The translations under genes were made by a program, and so were the position numbers. The notes beneath the pieces are model-generated. The model was not told the origin of the DNA. It did no database searches and saw only the letters and a program-made list of their open reading frames with translations. 64,000 nt of DNA from an uncultured Thiocystis sp. (GTDB lineage Bacteria; Pseudomonadota; Gammaproteobacteria; Chromatiales; Chromatiaceae): positions 1 through 64,000 of the forward strand of contig NZ_CAIPNF010000310.1 in NCBI RefSeq assembly GCF_903866365.1. The letters run 5' to 3'. Of the stretch, positions 8,398-17,472 are shown piece by piece (position 1 is the stretch's first letter; every line of letters begins with the position of its first letter).

Positions 8398-10902
8398 TTA
8401 TGCCTTGGGCGGAACGGCGTCGAGATGCCAGATGTCCTGGTTATATTCGGCGATGGTGCGGTCGGACGAGAAATGACCGCTGCGGGCGCTGTTCAGGATG
8501 CTCATGCGCAACCAGCGGTCACGGTCTAGATAGGCCGCGGCGGCTTGTTCCTGCACGTCGATATAGCTGCGGAAATCCGCGGCGGTCATCCAGGGATCGT
8601 GCGGGTTGCGGATCGCGAGGATGATCTGGTCGAAAATCCCGCCCTCGAACTGATTGAAATGCCCGGCTTCCAGCAGACTCATGACCTCCAGCAGGGCCGG
8701 ATCGCCGGCGATGATGCCATTGGGGTCATAGTGATGACGGCGTGACTCGACGCCGGCGGCGGTCATGCCGAAGAGGAAGAAATTCTCCTCGCCCACCTGA
8801 TCGCGGATCTCGATGTTGGCCCCATCCAGGGTGCCGATGGTGACCGCACCGTTCATCATGAACTTCATGTTGCCCGTCCCCGAGGCCTCTTTGCCGGCGG
8901 TGGAGATCTGTTCGGACAGGTCGGTGCCGGGCGCGATCACTTCCATGAGCGAGACGCGGTAATCCGGCACGAACGCGACCCGCAACAGGCCCGCGGTTTC
9001 CGGATCGTTGTTGACAGCGCGGGCGACGTTATTGATCAGTTTGATGATCTGCTTGGCCATCACGTAACCGGGGGCCGCCTTGCCGCCGATCAGGACGCAG
9101 CGCGCGGTCCAGTCGCGGGTGTCGCCGCGCTTGATGCGGTTATAGAGATGGATGACATGCAGGATATTGAGCAACTGGCGCTTGTATTCGTGGATGCGCT
9201 TGACCTGCACGTCGAAGATGGCATCCAGCGGAAACTCCACCCGGCAAATTTGCGCGACATGCTCGGCCAGACGACGCTTGTTGTCCTGCTTGATGGCATG
9301 CCAGCGAGCGCGAAAGTCCGCGTCCTCGGCAGAGGGCGCAAGCTGCTGGAGTTGGCTGAGGTCGCGCACCCACTCGGTGCCGATGGTCGCGTCGAGCAGT
9401 TCGCGCAGACCGGGATTGCACATGGCCAGCCAGCGCCGCTGGGTCACGCCGTTGGTCTTGTTGTTGAATTTCTTCGGCCAGAGGTCATGAAAATCGCGGA
9501 ACAGACCTTCGATCAGCAGCTCCGAGTGCAGCGCGGCGACGCCGTTAACCGAGAAGCTGCCGATGATCGCCAGATAGGCCATCCGCACCTGCGGGTCGTG
9601 GCCTTCCTCGATCAGCGACATGCGCCGCTGGCGGTCGGTGTCGCCCGGCCAGCGGGTGGCGACCTCCGCCAGAAAGCGGGCGTTGATCTCGAAGATGATC
9701 TCCAGGATGCGCGGCAGCAGTTGGCGGAACAACCGCACCGACCAGCGTTCCAGCGCCTCGGGCAGCAGCGTGTGATTGGTGTAGGCCATGGTCTGGCGGA
9801 CGATCGGCCAGGCGGTGTCCCACTCCAGATCGTGATCGTCCATCAGTTGGCGCATCAGCTCGGCGACCGACACGGCGGGATGGGTGTCGTTGAGCTGGAA
9901 GCAGTTATGCTCGGCGAAGCGGCTGAAGTCATTGCCGTTGAGCCGGATCCAGTCGCGCAGCACGTCCTTGATGCTGGCGCTGGCGAGGAAGAATTGCTGA
10001 CGCAGCCGCAATTCCTTGCCGCATTCGTTGGCGTCGTTGGGGTAGAGCACCATGGTGATGTGCTCGGCCTCGTTCTTCTGGGCGACCGACTCCGGGTAGC
10101 TGCCGGCATTGAATTCGCCAAGGTCGAATTCGTCGGTGGCGGCGGACTTCCAGAGACGCAACGTGTTGACGGTCTCGTTGCGGTAACCGGGAACCGGGAT
10201 ATCATAGGGGACGGCGAGTACATCATGGGTATCCACCCAGCGGACCGTCTTGCGACCGCGTCGATCCACGCTGGTCTCGGTCCGACCGCCGAAGGGGATG
10301 CGCTGGGTGAATTCGGGACGTTCGAGTTCCCAGGGGTTGCCGTCGCGCAACCAGTGATCCGGCTCTTCGAGCTGTTCGCCGCCCTCGATCAACTGGCGGA
10401 ACATGCCGTATTCGTAGCGCAGTCCATAGCCTCGCACCGGGAGTTGCAGGGTGGCGCAGGAGTCCAGAAAGCAGGCCGCCAGACGGCCCAGACCGCCATT
10501 GCCCAGACCGGCATCGGGTTCGTTGCCGGCAATCTCTTCCAGCGCCAGACCCATGCCGTAGAGTCCCTGCTCCACGGCGCTGTTGATCCCGAGGTTGAGC
10601 ATGGCGTTCGACAGCGCGCGGCCCATCAGGAATTCCAGCGACAGATAGTAGGTGCGCTTGCAGCCCGCCTCGTCATACGACTTGCGGGTCAGCTTCCAGC
10701 GCTCCATCAGGCGGTCGCGCAAGGTGATGGATAGCGCCTTGTAGGAATAGTAGATCGCCTGCGCGTCATGGTCCCGCCCAAAGGTGTGGGCGTAATAGCG
10801 CCGAAAATCCTGCGCAAGCCCTTCGGAGTCCATGGGCAGCGGCGGAAGATCGAAGAACTGCGCGTTCGGATGCGATTTAGCGAGGTCGTTCAAGGGAGGC
10901 AT
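8398..10902 (-). CDS. glgP: Glycogen/maltodextrin phosphorylase
   Basis: This 834-residue protein has the usual length for the GT35 family. It releases glucose-1-phosphate from alpha-1,4-glucans. The pyridoxal-phosphate region is intact (EASGTGNMKFMMNGAVTIGT, followed by LDGANIEI). The substrate-binding stretch near the N-terminus (GLGNGGLGRLAACFLDS) is also clear. It is cytosolic. The ATG at 10902 follows a plausible upstream region and matches where the family starts. The MITE-like repeat lies just beyond its 3' end. No other glycogen gene is nearby. Confidence 0.97.
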   Translation of the reverse strand: MPPLNDLAKSHPNAQFFDLPPLPMDSEGLAQDFRRYYAHTFGRDHDAQAIYYSYKALSITLRDRLMERWKLTRKSYDEAGCKRTYYLSLEFLMGRALSNAMLNLGINSAVEQGLYGMGLALEEIAGNEPDAGLGNGGLGRLAACFLDSCATLQLPVRGYGLRYEYGMFRQLIEGGEQLEEPDHWLRDGNPWELERPEFTQRIPFGGRTETSVDRRGRKTVRWVDTHDVLAVPYDIPVPGYRNETVNTLRLWKSAATDEFDLGEFNAGSYPESVAQKNEAEHITMVLYPNDANECGKELRLRQQFFLASASIKDVLRDWIRLNGNDFSRFAEHNCFQLNDTHPAVSVAELMRQLMDDHDLEWDTAWPIVRQTMAYTNHTLLPEALERWSVRLFRQLLPRILEIIFEINARFLAEVATRWPGDTDRQRRMSLIEEGHDPQVRMAYLAIIGSFSVNGVAALHSELLIEGLFRDFHDLWPKKFNNKTNGVTQRRWLAMCNPGLRELLDATIGTEWVRDLSQLQQLAPSAEDADFRARWHAIKQDNKRRLAEHVAQICRVEFPLDAIFDVQVKRIHEYKRQLLNILHVIHLYNRIKRGDTRDWTARCVLIGGKAAPGYVMAKQIIKLINNVARAVNNDPETAGLLRVAFVPDYRVSLMEVIAPGTDLSEQISTAGKEASGTGNMKFMMNGAVTIGTLDGANIEIRDQVGEENFFLFGMTAAGVESRRHHYDPNGIIAGDPALLEVMSLLEAGHFNQFEGGIFDQIILAIRNPHDPWMTAADFRSYIDVQEQAAAAYLDRDRWLRMSILNSARSGHFSSDRTIAEYNQDIWHLDAVPPKA

Positions 10903-11049
10903 AGGTGGTTGAATCCTGTTGGGTCGGGTTGAATATTGCGCGATATAGTAGCCGCTGGTACGGCGATGCGCGAACCTGTCGTGTCATCCGCGACAGTTCG
11001 TGGTAAATCGGCAACATTGAGTCAATCCCGAGTTCGGGATGTCCCGCGT

Positions 11050-11343
11050 TTAATGTCGCATCGCGATCAGGGTCGGCAGCGGCGAAAGTCCGTGTTTGAA
11101 ATCGCCCCGCAGCCGGCTGAGCAAATGGGCCCGCTGCTCGGCGTTGGCGACCATCAGGGCCGCGAACGCCGCGCGCCATTGGGCCAGGTATTCCCGGTCG
11201 GCCTGAAGCTCGGTGTACAGCATCACCGCCGTGCAGTAATCGGTGGCCCGGAGGTAATCCTTGAACGGACTGTCGGTGGGAACGAGCAGCGGTGCGATCA
11301 GTTGGCGCGCCCGCTCCGATGCCGTGAGCTTCGCGGTCGTCAT
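11050..11343 (-). CDS. Hypothetical small protein
   Basis: This 97-residue protein begins MTTAKLTASERARQLI. It looks mostly helical, with several Leu/Ala-rich stretches and Arg-rich surface patches, and has no signal peptide. I recognise no family. It follows the DUF2939-like gene by 13 bases on the same strand and precedes glgP, so it may be the last gene of the yheS-type operon. The frame is open further upstream, to 11496, but that part overlaps the preceding gene and is unlike protein. Confidence 0.6.
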   Translation of the reverse strand: MTTAKLTASERARQLIAPLLVPTDSPFKDYLRATDYCTAVMLYTELQADREYLAQWRAAFAALMVANAEQRAHLLSRLRGDFKHGLSPLPTLIAMRH

Positions 11344-11356
11344 GTGGGCGTTGACA

Positions 11357-11926
11357 TCAGTAGTAGAGTGTCGAGACACGCCAGCCTCGCCGGTCAAGAT
11401 GCAGCCGCAGGATGACCGGCTCCGCGTTGCGCGGCCCGATCCGCGCGCGGAAATCCCGTGGACTCTCGAAAAAGCCGTCGGCGAGGAGGGACGCAAAACC
11501 TTCGCCGGGGAGTGTGCTCGCGGTCAGCTGCGCCCGCACCCAGTCGAGCGTGACGCCGCGCTCCAGCGCCTGGACGCCATGCTGCCGGACCCCCGACTCC
11601 AGCCACCCGATAAAGTCGTCGGAGAGTCCGTCGATGGCGCTGGCACGCTCCTTGTTGAGACGGCGCGCCAGTTCGTCGCGAATCGCATCCAGATCCACCA
11701 GCCGCTCCAGTGTCGCCGCGTCGCCCTGGACGAGCGCGCGGTGCAGGCTCCAGAGTGTCGTATAGGGCCAGAGTCCGTAGAGGATGACCAGCGCCAGGCC
11801 CAGGAGCAGCAGGCGTCTGGCGGGCCGGCGCGCGCGCCGCCACCAGCGGTGGAAGGCCACCAAGACCTGATGACGCGCGCGCGCGATCGCCGGCACTAAA
11901 AAAACCGCCTTCTCATGCGCGCGCAT
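11357..11926 (-). CDS. DUF2939-like membrane-anchored protein
   Basis: The product is about 189 residues. After a basic N-terminus (WWRRARRPARR) there is one membrane segment (LLLLGLALVILYGLWPY, about 37-53). A conserved-looking stretch follows (LWSLHRALVQGDAATLERLV, then DLDAIRDELARRL) that matches the DUF2939 pattern. The function is unknown in the family; the soluble part would lie in the periplasm. I chose the ATG at 11926, which overlaps the upstream ABC-F gene by 14 bases; an ATG at 11947 is an alternative. Confidence 0.75.
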   Translation of the reverse strand: MRAHEKAVFLVPAIARARHQVLVAFHRWWRRARRPARRLLLLGLALVILYGLWPYTTLWSLHRALVQGDAATLERLVDLDAIRDELARRLNKERASAIDGLSDDFIGWLESGVRQHGVQALERGVTLDWVRAQLTASTLPGEGFASLLADGFFESPRDFRARIGPRNAEPVILRLHLDRRGWRVSTLYY

Positions 11927-13832
11927 CCGGGCACTCGTCGCGGGCATGATATTGTTCGATAGACTCGCTGACCTCAAGCCAAGCGTCCTCGGTCGCTTCC
12001 AGATCCGCGCTGACCTGACGCTGCTCGGCCAGCAGGGTCAGCAATCGCGCCTTGCTCTCGGGCGCGTAGAGCTCGGATGCCGCCAGCGCCTGATCCAGGG
12101 CCGCGCGGCGCGCGTTGAGCGTCGCGAGCCGCTGTTCCAATTGCTTTTCGCGGTTGCGCAGCGGCTGCAATGCCTTGCGCGTCTCTGCCGACTGTCGACG
12201 CTGCTGCTTGCGGTCGCCGCCGTCGCGGGCGCTGTCCTCGTCCCCGACCGGACGCGCGCCGGGATCGCGTCCCGCCAGCCAGGCCGGGTAATCGTCCAGA
12301 TCGCCGTCGAACAGGCGTACCCCGCCGCCGTCCACCAGCATCAACGTGTCGCTGGTCACCCGCAGCAGATGGCGGTCGTGCGAGACCAGCACCAGCGCCC
12401 CCTCGAAGCCCTGCAACGCCCCGCTGAGCGCGTGGCGCATCTCCAGATCCAGATGGTTGGTCGGTTCGTCGAGCAGCAGCAGATTGGGCTTCTGACGGAT
12501 GATCATGGCCAGCACCAGACGCGCCTTCTCGCCGCCCGAGAGCGGCGCGATGGGGTCGAGCGCGCGGTCGCCGGCGAAACCGAAACCGCCCAGATAGTTG
12601 CGCAGGGTCTGTTCGGTGGCGTTCGGATCGAGCCGGCGCAGATGGCCGAGCGGGGTGCCGTGGCGGTCGAGTTGATCCAGTTGATGCTGGGCGAAATAGC
12701 CCACGCGCAGATCCTGCGCGCGTTCGCACTGACCCGACAGTAGCGGCAGTTCGCCGGCCAGCACCTTGATGAGGGTGGATTTGCCCGCGCCGTTGCGTCC
12801 CAGCAGGCCGATGCGGTCGCCCGGCTCCAGACTGAACCCGACGCTCTGGAGGACGGGCTTCGCGCCATAGCCGGCGGTTGCCTTGTCCATCCGCAGCAGC
12901 GGACGGGGCAGATTCCCGGCTGGCTCGAAACCGAAGCGGAAGGGCGAGTCGATATGCGCCGGGGCGATCAGTTCCATGCGCTCCAGCGCCTTCACCCGGC
13001 TCTGCGCTTGACGCGCCTTGGTCGCCTTGGCGCGGAAGCGCTCCACGAAGCTGTGCATGTGAGCGATTTCGCGTTGCTGACGCACATAGGCTGACTGCTG
13101 CTGGGCGAGCCGCTCGGCGCGCTGGCGCTCGAAGGCGGAATAATTGCCCGCGTAGAGCGTCAGTCGCCGATGTTCCAGGTGCAGGATGTGGCTGCCGACC
13201 GCGTCGAGAAAATCGCGGTCATGCGAGATCAGCAACAGGGTGCCCGGATAGCTTTTGAGCCAGCCTTCGAGCCAGATCACGGCGTCCAGATCGAGATGGT
13301 TGGTCGGCTCGTCGAGCAGCAGCAGGTCCGAGCGGCACATGAGCGTGCGCGCCAGCGCCAGCCGCATGCGCCAGCCGCCCGAGTAGCTGTTGACCGGACG
13401 GCGTTCGTCGCCCGGCGCGAAGCCCAGGCCATGCAACAGACGCGCGGCGCGGCTCGCGGCGTCGTAGCCGCCGATGGATTCCAGGCGGCCCAGCAGTTCG
13501 CCGTGACGCAGACCGTCGCCGGCGGCATCGGCGGCGGTCAGCTCGATCTCGATCTGGCGCAACTCGCGGTCGCCATCCAGCACGAACTCGATGGCCGCGC
13601 GCTCGGTGTCCGGGGTGTGCTGGGCGACATGCGCGACCTCCCAGCCGGCCGGGATCGAAAACCCGCCCGCGTCCGCGTGCAGATCGCCCAGCAGCAGGGC
13701 GAAAAGGCTCGATTTCCCGCTGCCATTGGCGCCCACCAGACCCACCTTCTGGCCGGGATAGATGGCGAGCGACGCCTCTTCCAGCAGGAGGTTGGGGCCA
13801 CGGCGGAAACTCAGGTCTTTTAGTTGAAGCAT
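11913..13832 (-). CDS. ABC-F family ATPase, YheS type
   Basis: This 639-residue protein has two ATP-binding cassettes and no membrane segments. Cassette 1 has Walker A GANGSGKSS and signature YSGGWRMRLALA. Cassette 2 has Walker A GRNGAGKST and signature LSGGEKARLVLA. Both cassettes keep DEPTNHLD after Walker B, so both should bind ATP with an intact catalytic Glu. An ABC-F linker joins them, and the C-terminal 110 residues are a charged coiled-coil extension. ABC-F proteins act on the ribosome rather than in transport. The YheS assignment rests on length and overall sequence. It heads a small operon with the DUF2939-like gene. Confidence 0.92.
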   Translation of the reverse strand: MLQLKDLSFRRGPNLLLEEASLAIYPGQKVGLVGANGSGKSSLFALLLGDLHADAGGFSIPAGWEVAHVAQHTPDTERAAIEFVLDGDRELRQIEIELTAADAAGDGLRHGELLGRLESIGGYDAASRAARLLHGLGFAPGDERRPVNSYSGGWRMRLALARTLMCRSDLLLLDEPTNHLDLDAVIWLEGWLKSYPGTLLLISHDRDFLDAVGSHILHLEHRRLTLYAGNYSAFERQRAERLAQQQSAYVRQQREIAHMHSFVERFRAKATKARQAQSRVKALERMELIAPAHIDSPFRFGFEPAGNLPRPLLRMDKATAGYGAKPVLQSVGFSLEPGDRIGLLGRNGAGKSTLIKVLAGELPLLSGQCERAQDLRVGYFAQHQLDQLDRHGTPLGHLRRLDPNATEQTLRNYLGGFGFAGDRALDPIAPLSGGEKARLVLAMIIRQKPNLLLLDEPTNHLDLEMRHALSGALQGFEGALVLVSHDRHLLRVTSDTLMLVDGGGVRLFDGDLDDYPAWLAGRDPGARPVGDEDSARDGGDRKQQRRQSAETRKALQPLRNREKQLEQRLATLNARRAALDQALAASELYAPESKARLLTLLAEQRQVSADLEATEDAWLEVSESIEQYHARDECPDARA

Positions 13833-14110
13833 GATCGTCGCGGCAAGGAGAGTGAGTGAGAGGTCAACGCGATGCCCTGCGCGATGACGGAAACGGGCAC
13901 ACGGTGAAGCTCAATCCAGGAATCGACGCGGGGTAAATTGTTGCATGGATGCCACCAAAATAGGGATTTGCGACGGCCATTCTAGCAGATGGAAGGGATT
14001 TTCCTCATCAAATTGTTGCGCGTTTTGCCTCAAAGTGTCGCTAAAAAGAGAATGCGAAGGGGCCTGATGGCGTCCTGTCGCGGATGGCCTGTCGGTCGGC
14101 GCCATGACGC

Positions 14111-15634
14111 TCAGGCGTGCGGCTGTCCCCGGTCGAGACGGCGATAGCCGATGGCTTCGCTCAGGTGCGTGGAATCGATGGCGTTCGCCTGCTGAAGATC
14201 GGCGATGGTCCGGGCGACCTTCAGGATCCGATGATAGGCCCGCGCCGAGAGCGCGAGGCGGGTCAACGCCTGTTCCATCAGGCGCCGTCCGGCGTCGTCG
14301 AGCGCGCAGTCGCGATCGATCTCGCTCGGTCCCAGCGCGTTATTCGGCTTGCCGGCGCGGGTCTGCTGGATCGCGCGGGCGGCGGCCACCCGCGCGCGCA
14401 CCAGCGCCGTGGTTTCGGCGTTCTCGGGACGTGGTCCACCCAGCCGCGAGACATCGAGCCGGGGCACTTCGACGTGCATGTCGATGCGGTCGAGCAGGGG
14501 GCCGGAGATACGCCCGCGATAGCGTCCGATCTGCTCGATGGTACAGCGGCAGCGCCCGCTGCTGTCGCCCAGATAGCCGCAGGGACAGGGGTTCATGGCC
14601 GCCAGCAACTGGAAGCGCGCCGGAAAGCGTGCCTGGCGCGCCGCCCTGGAGATATCGATATAACCCGACTCCAGGGGTTCGCGCAGCACCTCCAGCACCT
14701 TGCGGTCGTATTCCGGCAGTTCGTCCAGAAAGAGCACGCCCTGATGGGCCAGCGAAATCTCGCCCGGCCGGGGATTGCTGCCGCCGCCGACCAGCGCGAC
14801 CCCTGACGCGGTATGGTGCGGCGAACGGAATGGCCGCTCGCGCCAGCGGGTCGGATCGAACAGATCGCGGTCGCTCACCGAGCGGATCGCCGCCGCTTCC
14901 AGCGCTTCGGCCTCGGTCATTGGCGGCAGGAGTCCCGGCAGCCGGTTGGCCAGCATCGATTTGCCCGTGCCTGGCGGGCCGATCAGCAGCAGGCTGTGCG
15001 CCCCGGCGGCGGCAATTTCAAGCGCCCGCTTGGCATGCTCCTGACCGCGCACCTCGGCCAGCTCGGGATAATCGGGGTCATCGAGGATGGGATCATTGCC
15101 CGACACGAAGGCGGACAGCAGGCTGGTGCCATTCAGATGTTCGCAGACCTCCATCAGATGACCCGCCGGACGCAGCGAAAGACCGCTCACCAAACCCGCC
15201 TCGGCGGCATTCTCGCGCGGCAGGATGAGTTCGCGGCCCGCGTCGCGCGCGGCCACCGCGACCGGAAGCACCCCATTGACCGGCCTTAGCGCCCCGGACA
15301 GGGCCAGCTCGCCGATGAATTCATACCGATCGAGCGCCTTGGCGGCAACCTGACCCGAGGCGCCCAGGATCCCGAGCGCGATGGGCAGATCGAACCGACC
15401 GCCTTCCTTGGGCAGATCCGCGGGCGCCAGGTTGATGGTGACATGCCCGTCGGGAAAGCGGAACCGGCCGTTGAGCAGGGCGCCGCGCACCCGGTCCTTG
15501 CTCTCTTTCACCGCCAGTTCCGGCAGGCCGACCATCGAGAGCGAGGGCAGCCCGCCGGACAGATGGACCTCGACCGTCACCGCCGGGGCATGGATGCCGA
15601 CGCGGGCGCGGCTGTACAGGATGCAGAGCGCCAA
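14111..15634 (-). CDS. comM: ComM/YifB family Mg-chelatase-like AAA+ ATPase
   Basis: This 507-residue protein begins with the family's N-terminal Lon-protease-like domain (VEVHLSGGLPSLSMVGLPE). It continues with an AAA+ core: Walker A LLIGPPGTGKSML, Walker B VLFLDELPEY. A Cys-rich insert (MNPCPCGYLGDSSGRCRC) and the C-terminal domain RAYHRILKVARTIADL complete the family pattern. ComM is known as a hexameric branch-migration helicase that promotes integration of incoming DNA in natural transformation. It is preceded by ubiK on the same strand, as in many gammaproteobacteria. Confidence 0.95.
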   Translation of the reverse strand: MALCILYSRARVGIHAPAVTVEVHLSGGLPSLSMVGLPELAVKESKDRVRGALLNGRFRFPDGHVTINLAPADLPKEGGRFDLPIALGILGASGQVAAKALDRYEFIGELALSGALRPVNGVLPVAVAARDAGRELILPRENAAEAGLVSGLSLRPAGHLMEVCEHLNGTSLLSAFVSGNDPILDDPDYPELAEVRGQEHAKRALEIAAAGAHSLLLIGPPGTGKSMLANRLPGLLPPMTEAEALEAAAIRSVSDRDLFDPTRWRERPFRSPHHTASGVALVGGGSNPRPGEISLAHQGVLFLDELPEYDRKVLEVLREPLESGYIDISRAARQARFPARFQLLAAMNPCPCGYLGDSSGRCRCTIEQIGRYRGRISGPLLDRIDMHVEVPRLDVSRLGGPRPENAETTALVRARVAAARAIQQTRAGKPNNALGPSEIDRDCALDDAGRRLMEQALTRLALSARAYHRILKVARTIADLQQANAIDSTHLSEAIGYRRLDRGQPHA

Positions 15635-15650
15635 TTCCCTGGCCGCGCGC

Positions 15651-15917
15651 TCAGTCCGCGTGCGGTCGGGTGACCGCGAGCGCTTGCTCCAGCGCCTTCA
15701 CCTGTGTCTCCAGCGCGACCAGTTTTTCGCGTGTCCGGGCCAGCACGGCCGACTGCACATCGAACTCCTCGCGCGTCACCAGATCGAGGCGGGCCAGCCC
15801 CGATTCCAGGGAGGCGCGGAGGTTGCGATTGAGGTCTTCCTGCAACACCTGGAGACCCTTCGGCATGGCCGAGGACAGACGCTGGAACAGGTCGTCGAAT
15901 TGTTTCGGATCCAACAT
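15651..15917 (-). CDS. ubiK: UbiK-type accessory factor (BMFP domain)
   Basis: This 88-residue protein has an N-terminal amphipathic region (MLDPKQFDDLFQRL) and a C-terminal coiled coil (REKLVALETQVKALEQAL). It matches the YqiC/UbiK family in length and pattern. UbiK helps aerobic ubiquinone biosynthesis, interacting with UbiJ and lipids. The comM gene follows 16 bases downstream on the same strand, the usual neighbourhood. The start ATG has ggta/gag upstream. Confidence 0.88.
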   Translation of the reverse strand: MLDPKQFDDLFQRLSSAMPKGLQVLQEDLNRNLRASLESGLARLDLVTREEFDVQSAVLARTREKLVALETQVKALEQALAVTRPHAD

Positions 15918-16299
15918 TGGGAGTTACCTCTGCGCGGGGGGTCGGTGGCGACCCGTGAGCAAATCAAGCGTGGCCCGCCCGTTGGAAGACAGGCGGCCGG
16001 GGGAGCATGCTGGCAAACATTATAAGGGTGGTGCGTTGGCGCGTCTGCGTCGAAAGCCGCTCTATTTTGGTGCGCTTCAGGATTTTATCGAACAGTGCCG
16101 ATTTTTCTTGGTGCAATGTCTGTTGCGAATTTGGCACGCAAGAACAAAAACGTCTTGTTTTTGCCGCAACAACGGAATGGCATGTAACATGCCTTACGAG
16201 ACACTACGTCATTTGCGGCATTCCGGCCTTTTTCCAGGCGCCGGTCCGTTCCGCCCTCTCTTCTAAACGGATGCCTGGATCCTATTGAGGTACAACCCA
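15918..16299. promoter_or_regulatory. Divergent intergenic region with two dyads
   Basis: This 380-base gap separates ubiK from the TorF-like gene and holds no convincing gene. Two inverted repeats stand out: caaaaac (16145-16151) with gtttttg (16157-16163), and ggcatg-taa-catgcc (16179-16193). The region is more AT-rich than its surroundings and should contain the promoter(s) for the porin-glnK-amtB group. I looked for a -24/-12 sigma-54 promoter but found none with correct spacing. Confidence 0.4.
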
Positions 16300-17034
16300 A
16301 TGAAACCAACACACATCGGCAGCGCACTGGCGGTTGGAGCCCTCGCCATAAGCGCGGGCGCTTTCCAGGCCGCCATGGCCGAGGATCCCCACTCGATCAG
16401 CGCCAACATCGGCGTCGTCAGCAATTATATCTGGCGCGGACAGACCCAGACCGATAATCAGCCGGCGGTTCAGGGCGGACTCGATTATGCTCATGCGAGC
16501 GGTTTCCACGCCGGAACCTGGCTGTCGAATGTCGATTTCCTCGACAGCGAGGGTAACGACACTAATTACGAACTCGACGTCGCCGCCGGTTTCGGTCAGT
16601 CAATCAATGACGATTTCAGTTACGACCTCAACGCGATCTACATCGCGTATCCGGATGGCCGCGACCTCGACTTTGCCGAGATCGGCGGCAGTGCGACCTA
16701 CAAATGGCTCACCACGGGCATTGCTTACACCGTTTACGGGCAGGCCGACAATGCTCCCGGCGTTGCCGACTCCGAGGCGCTGTACATCCAGGGCGACCTC
16801 TACTATCACGCCGCGCTGGACTTCGCGCTGCCCTATAACCTTGGCCTGAATCTCCACGGCGGGTACTACGACTTCCGTTACAACGAGGGCGGTAACGACT
16901 ACGGTCACTGGGGCGCCTCCATCAGCCGCGAGGCCGGCGATTTCGGCACCTTCAGCTTCAACTACGACCAGATCGGCCGCGACACCTACGACGAGGATCC
17001 GAAGCTGTGGATCGGCTGGAACAAGGAATTCTAA
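16300..17034 (+). CDS. TorF family putative outer-membrane porin
   Basis: The product is 244 residues with a clear signal peptide (basic MKPTHIG, hydrophobic core, cleavage after AAMA). The mature part is rich in alternating aromatic/polar strands and starts with SANIGVVSNYIWRGQTQT, characteristic of the TIGR02001/TorF family. It should be a small beta-barrel. The ATG at 16300 has gagg at 16287-16290. It lies 76 bases upstream of glnK on the same strand, suggesting a role in nitrogen-related uptake, but the substrate is unknown. Confidence 0.85.
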   Translation: MKPTHIGSALAVGALAISAGAFQAAMAEDPHSISANIGVVSNYIWRGQTQTDNQPAVQGGLDYAHASGFHAGTWLSNVDFLDSEGNDTNYELDVAAGFGQSINDDFSYDLNAIYIAYPDGRDLDFAEIGGSATYKWLTTGIAYTVYGQADNAPGVADSEALYIQGDLYYHAALDFALPYNLGLNLHGGYYDFRYNEGGNDYGHWGASISREAGDFGTFSFNYDQIGRDTYDEDPKLWIGWNKEF

Positions 17035-17104
17035 TCTCGACAAACTTTGCGACTTCAACCCCCCTGCTCGGGGCGTCATCGCCCCGGTCTTCAACAGGAG
17101 CTAA

Positions 17105-17449
<345 letters not shown>

Positions 17450-17472
17450 TCGCCGCCAAGGAGACCCTATCG

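Noticed and set aside
9148-10734. Open frame of 528 codons antisense to glgP
   Set aside because: Shadow of glgP; no domain or ribosome binding site.
13911-14105. 64-codon minus-strand frame between comM and the ABC-F gene
   Set aside because: No recognisable features and no clear ribosome binding site; the 278-base gap looks intergenic.
15960-16299. Sigma-54 promoter and NtrC sites before the porin-glnK-amtB group
   Set aside because: Partial matches such as tggcacg exist, but none has the GG/GC spacing required for a -24/-12 promoter.
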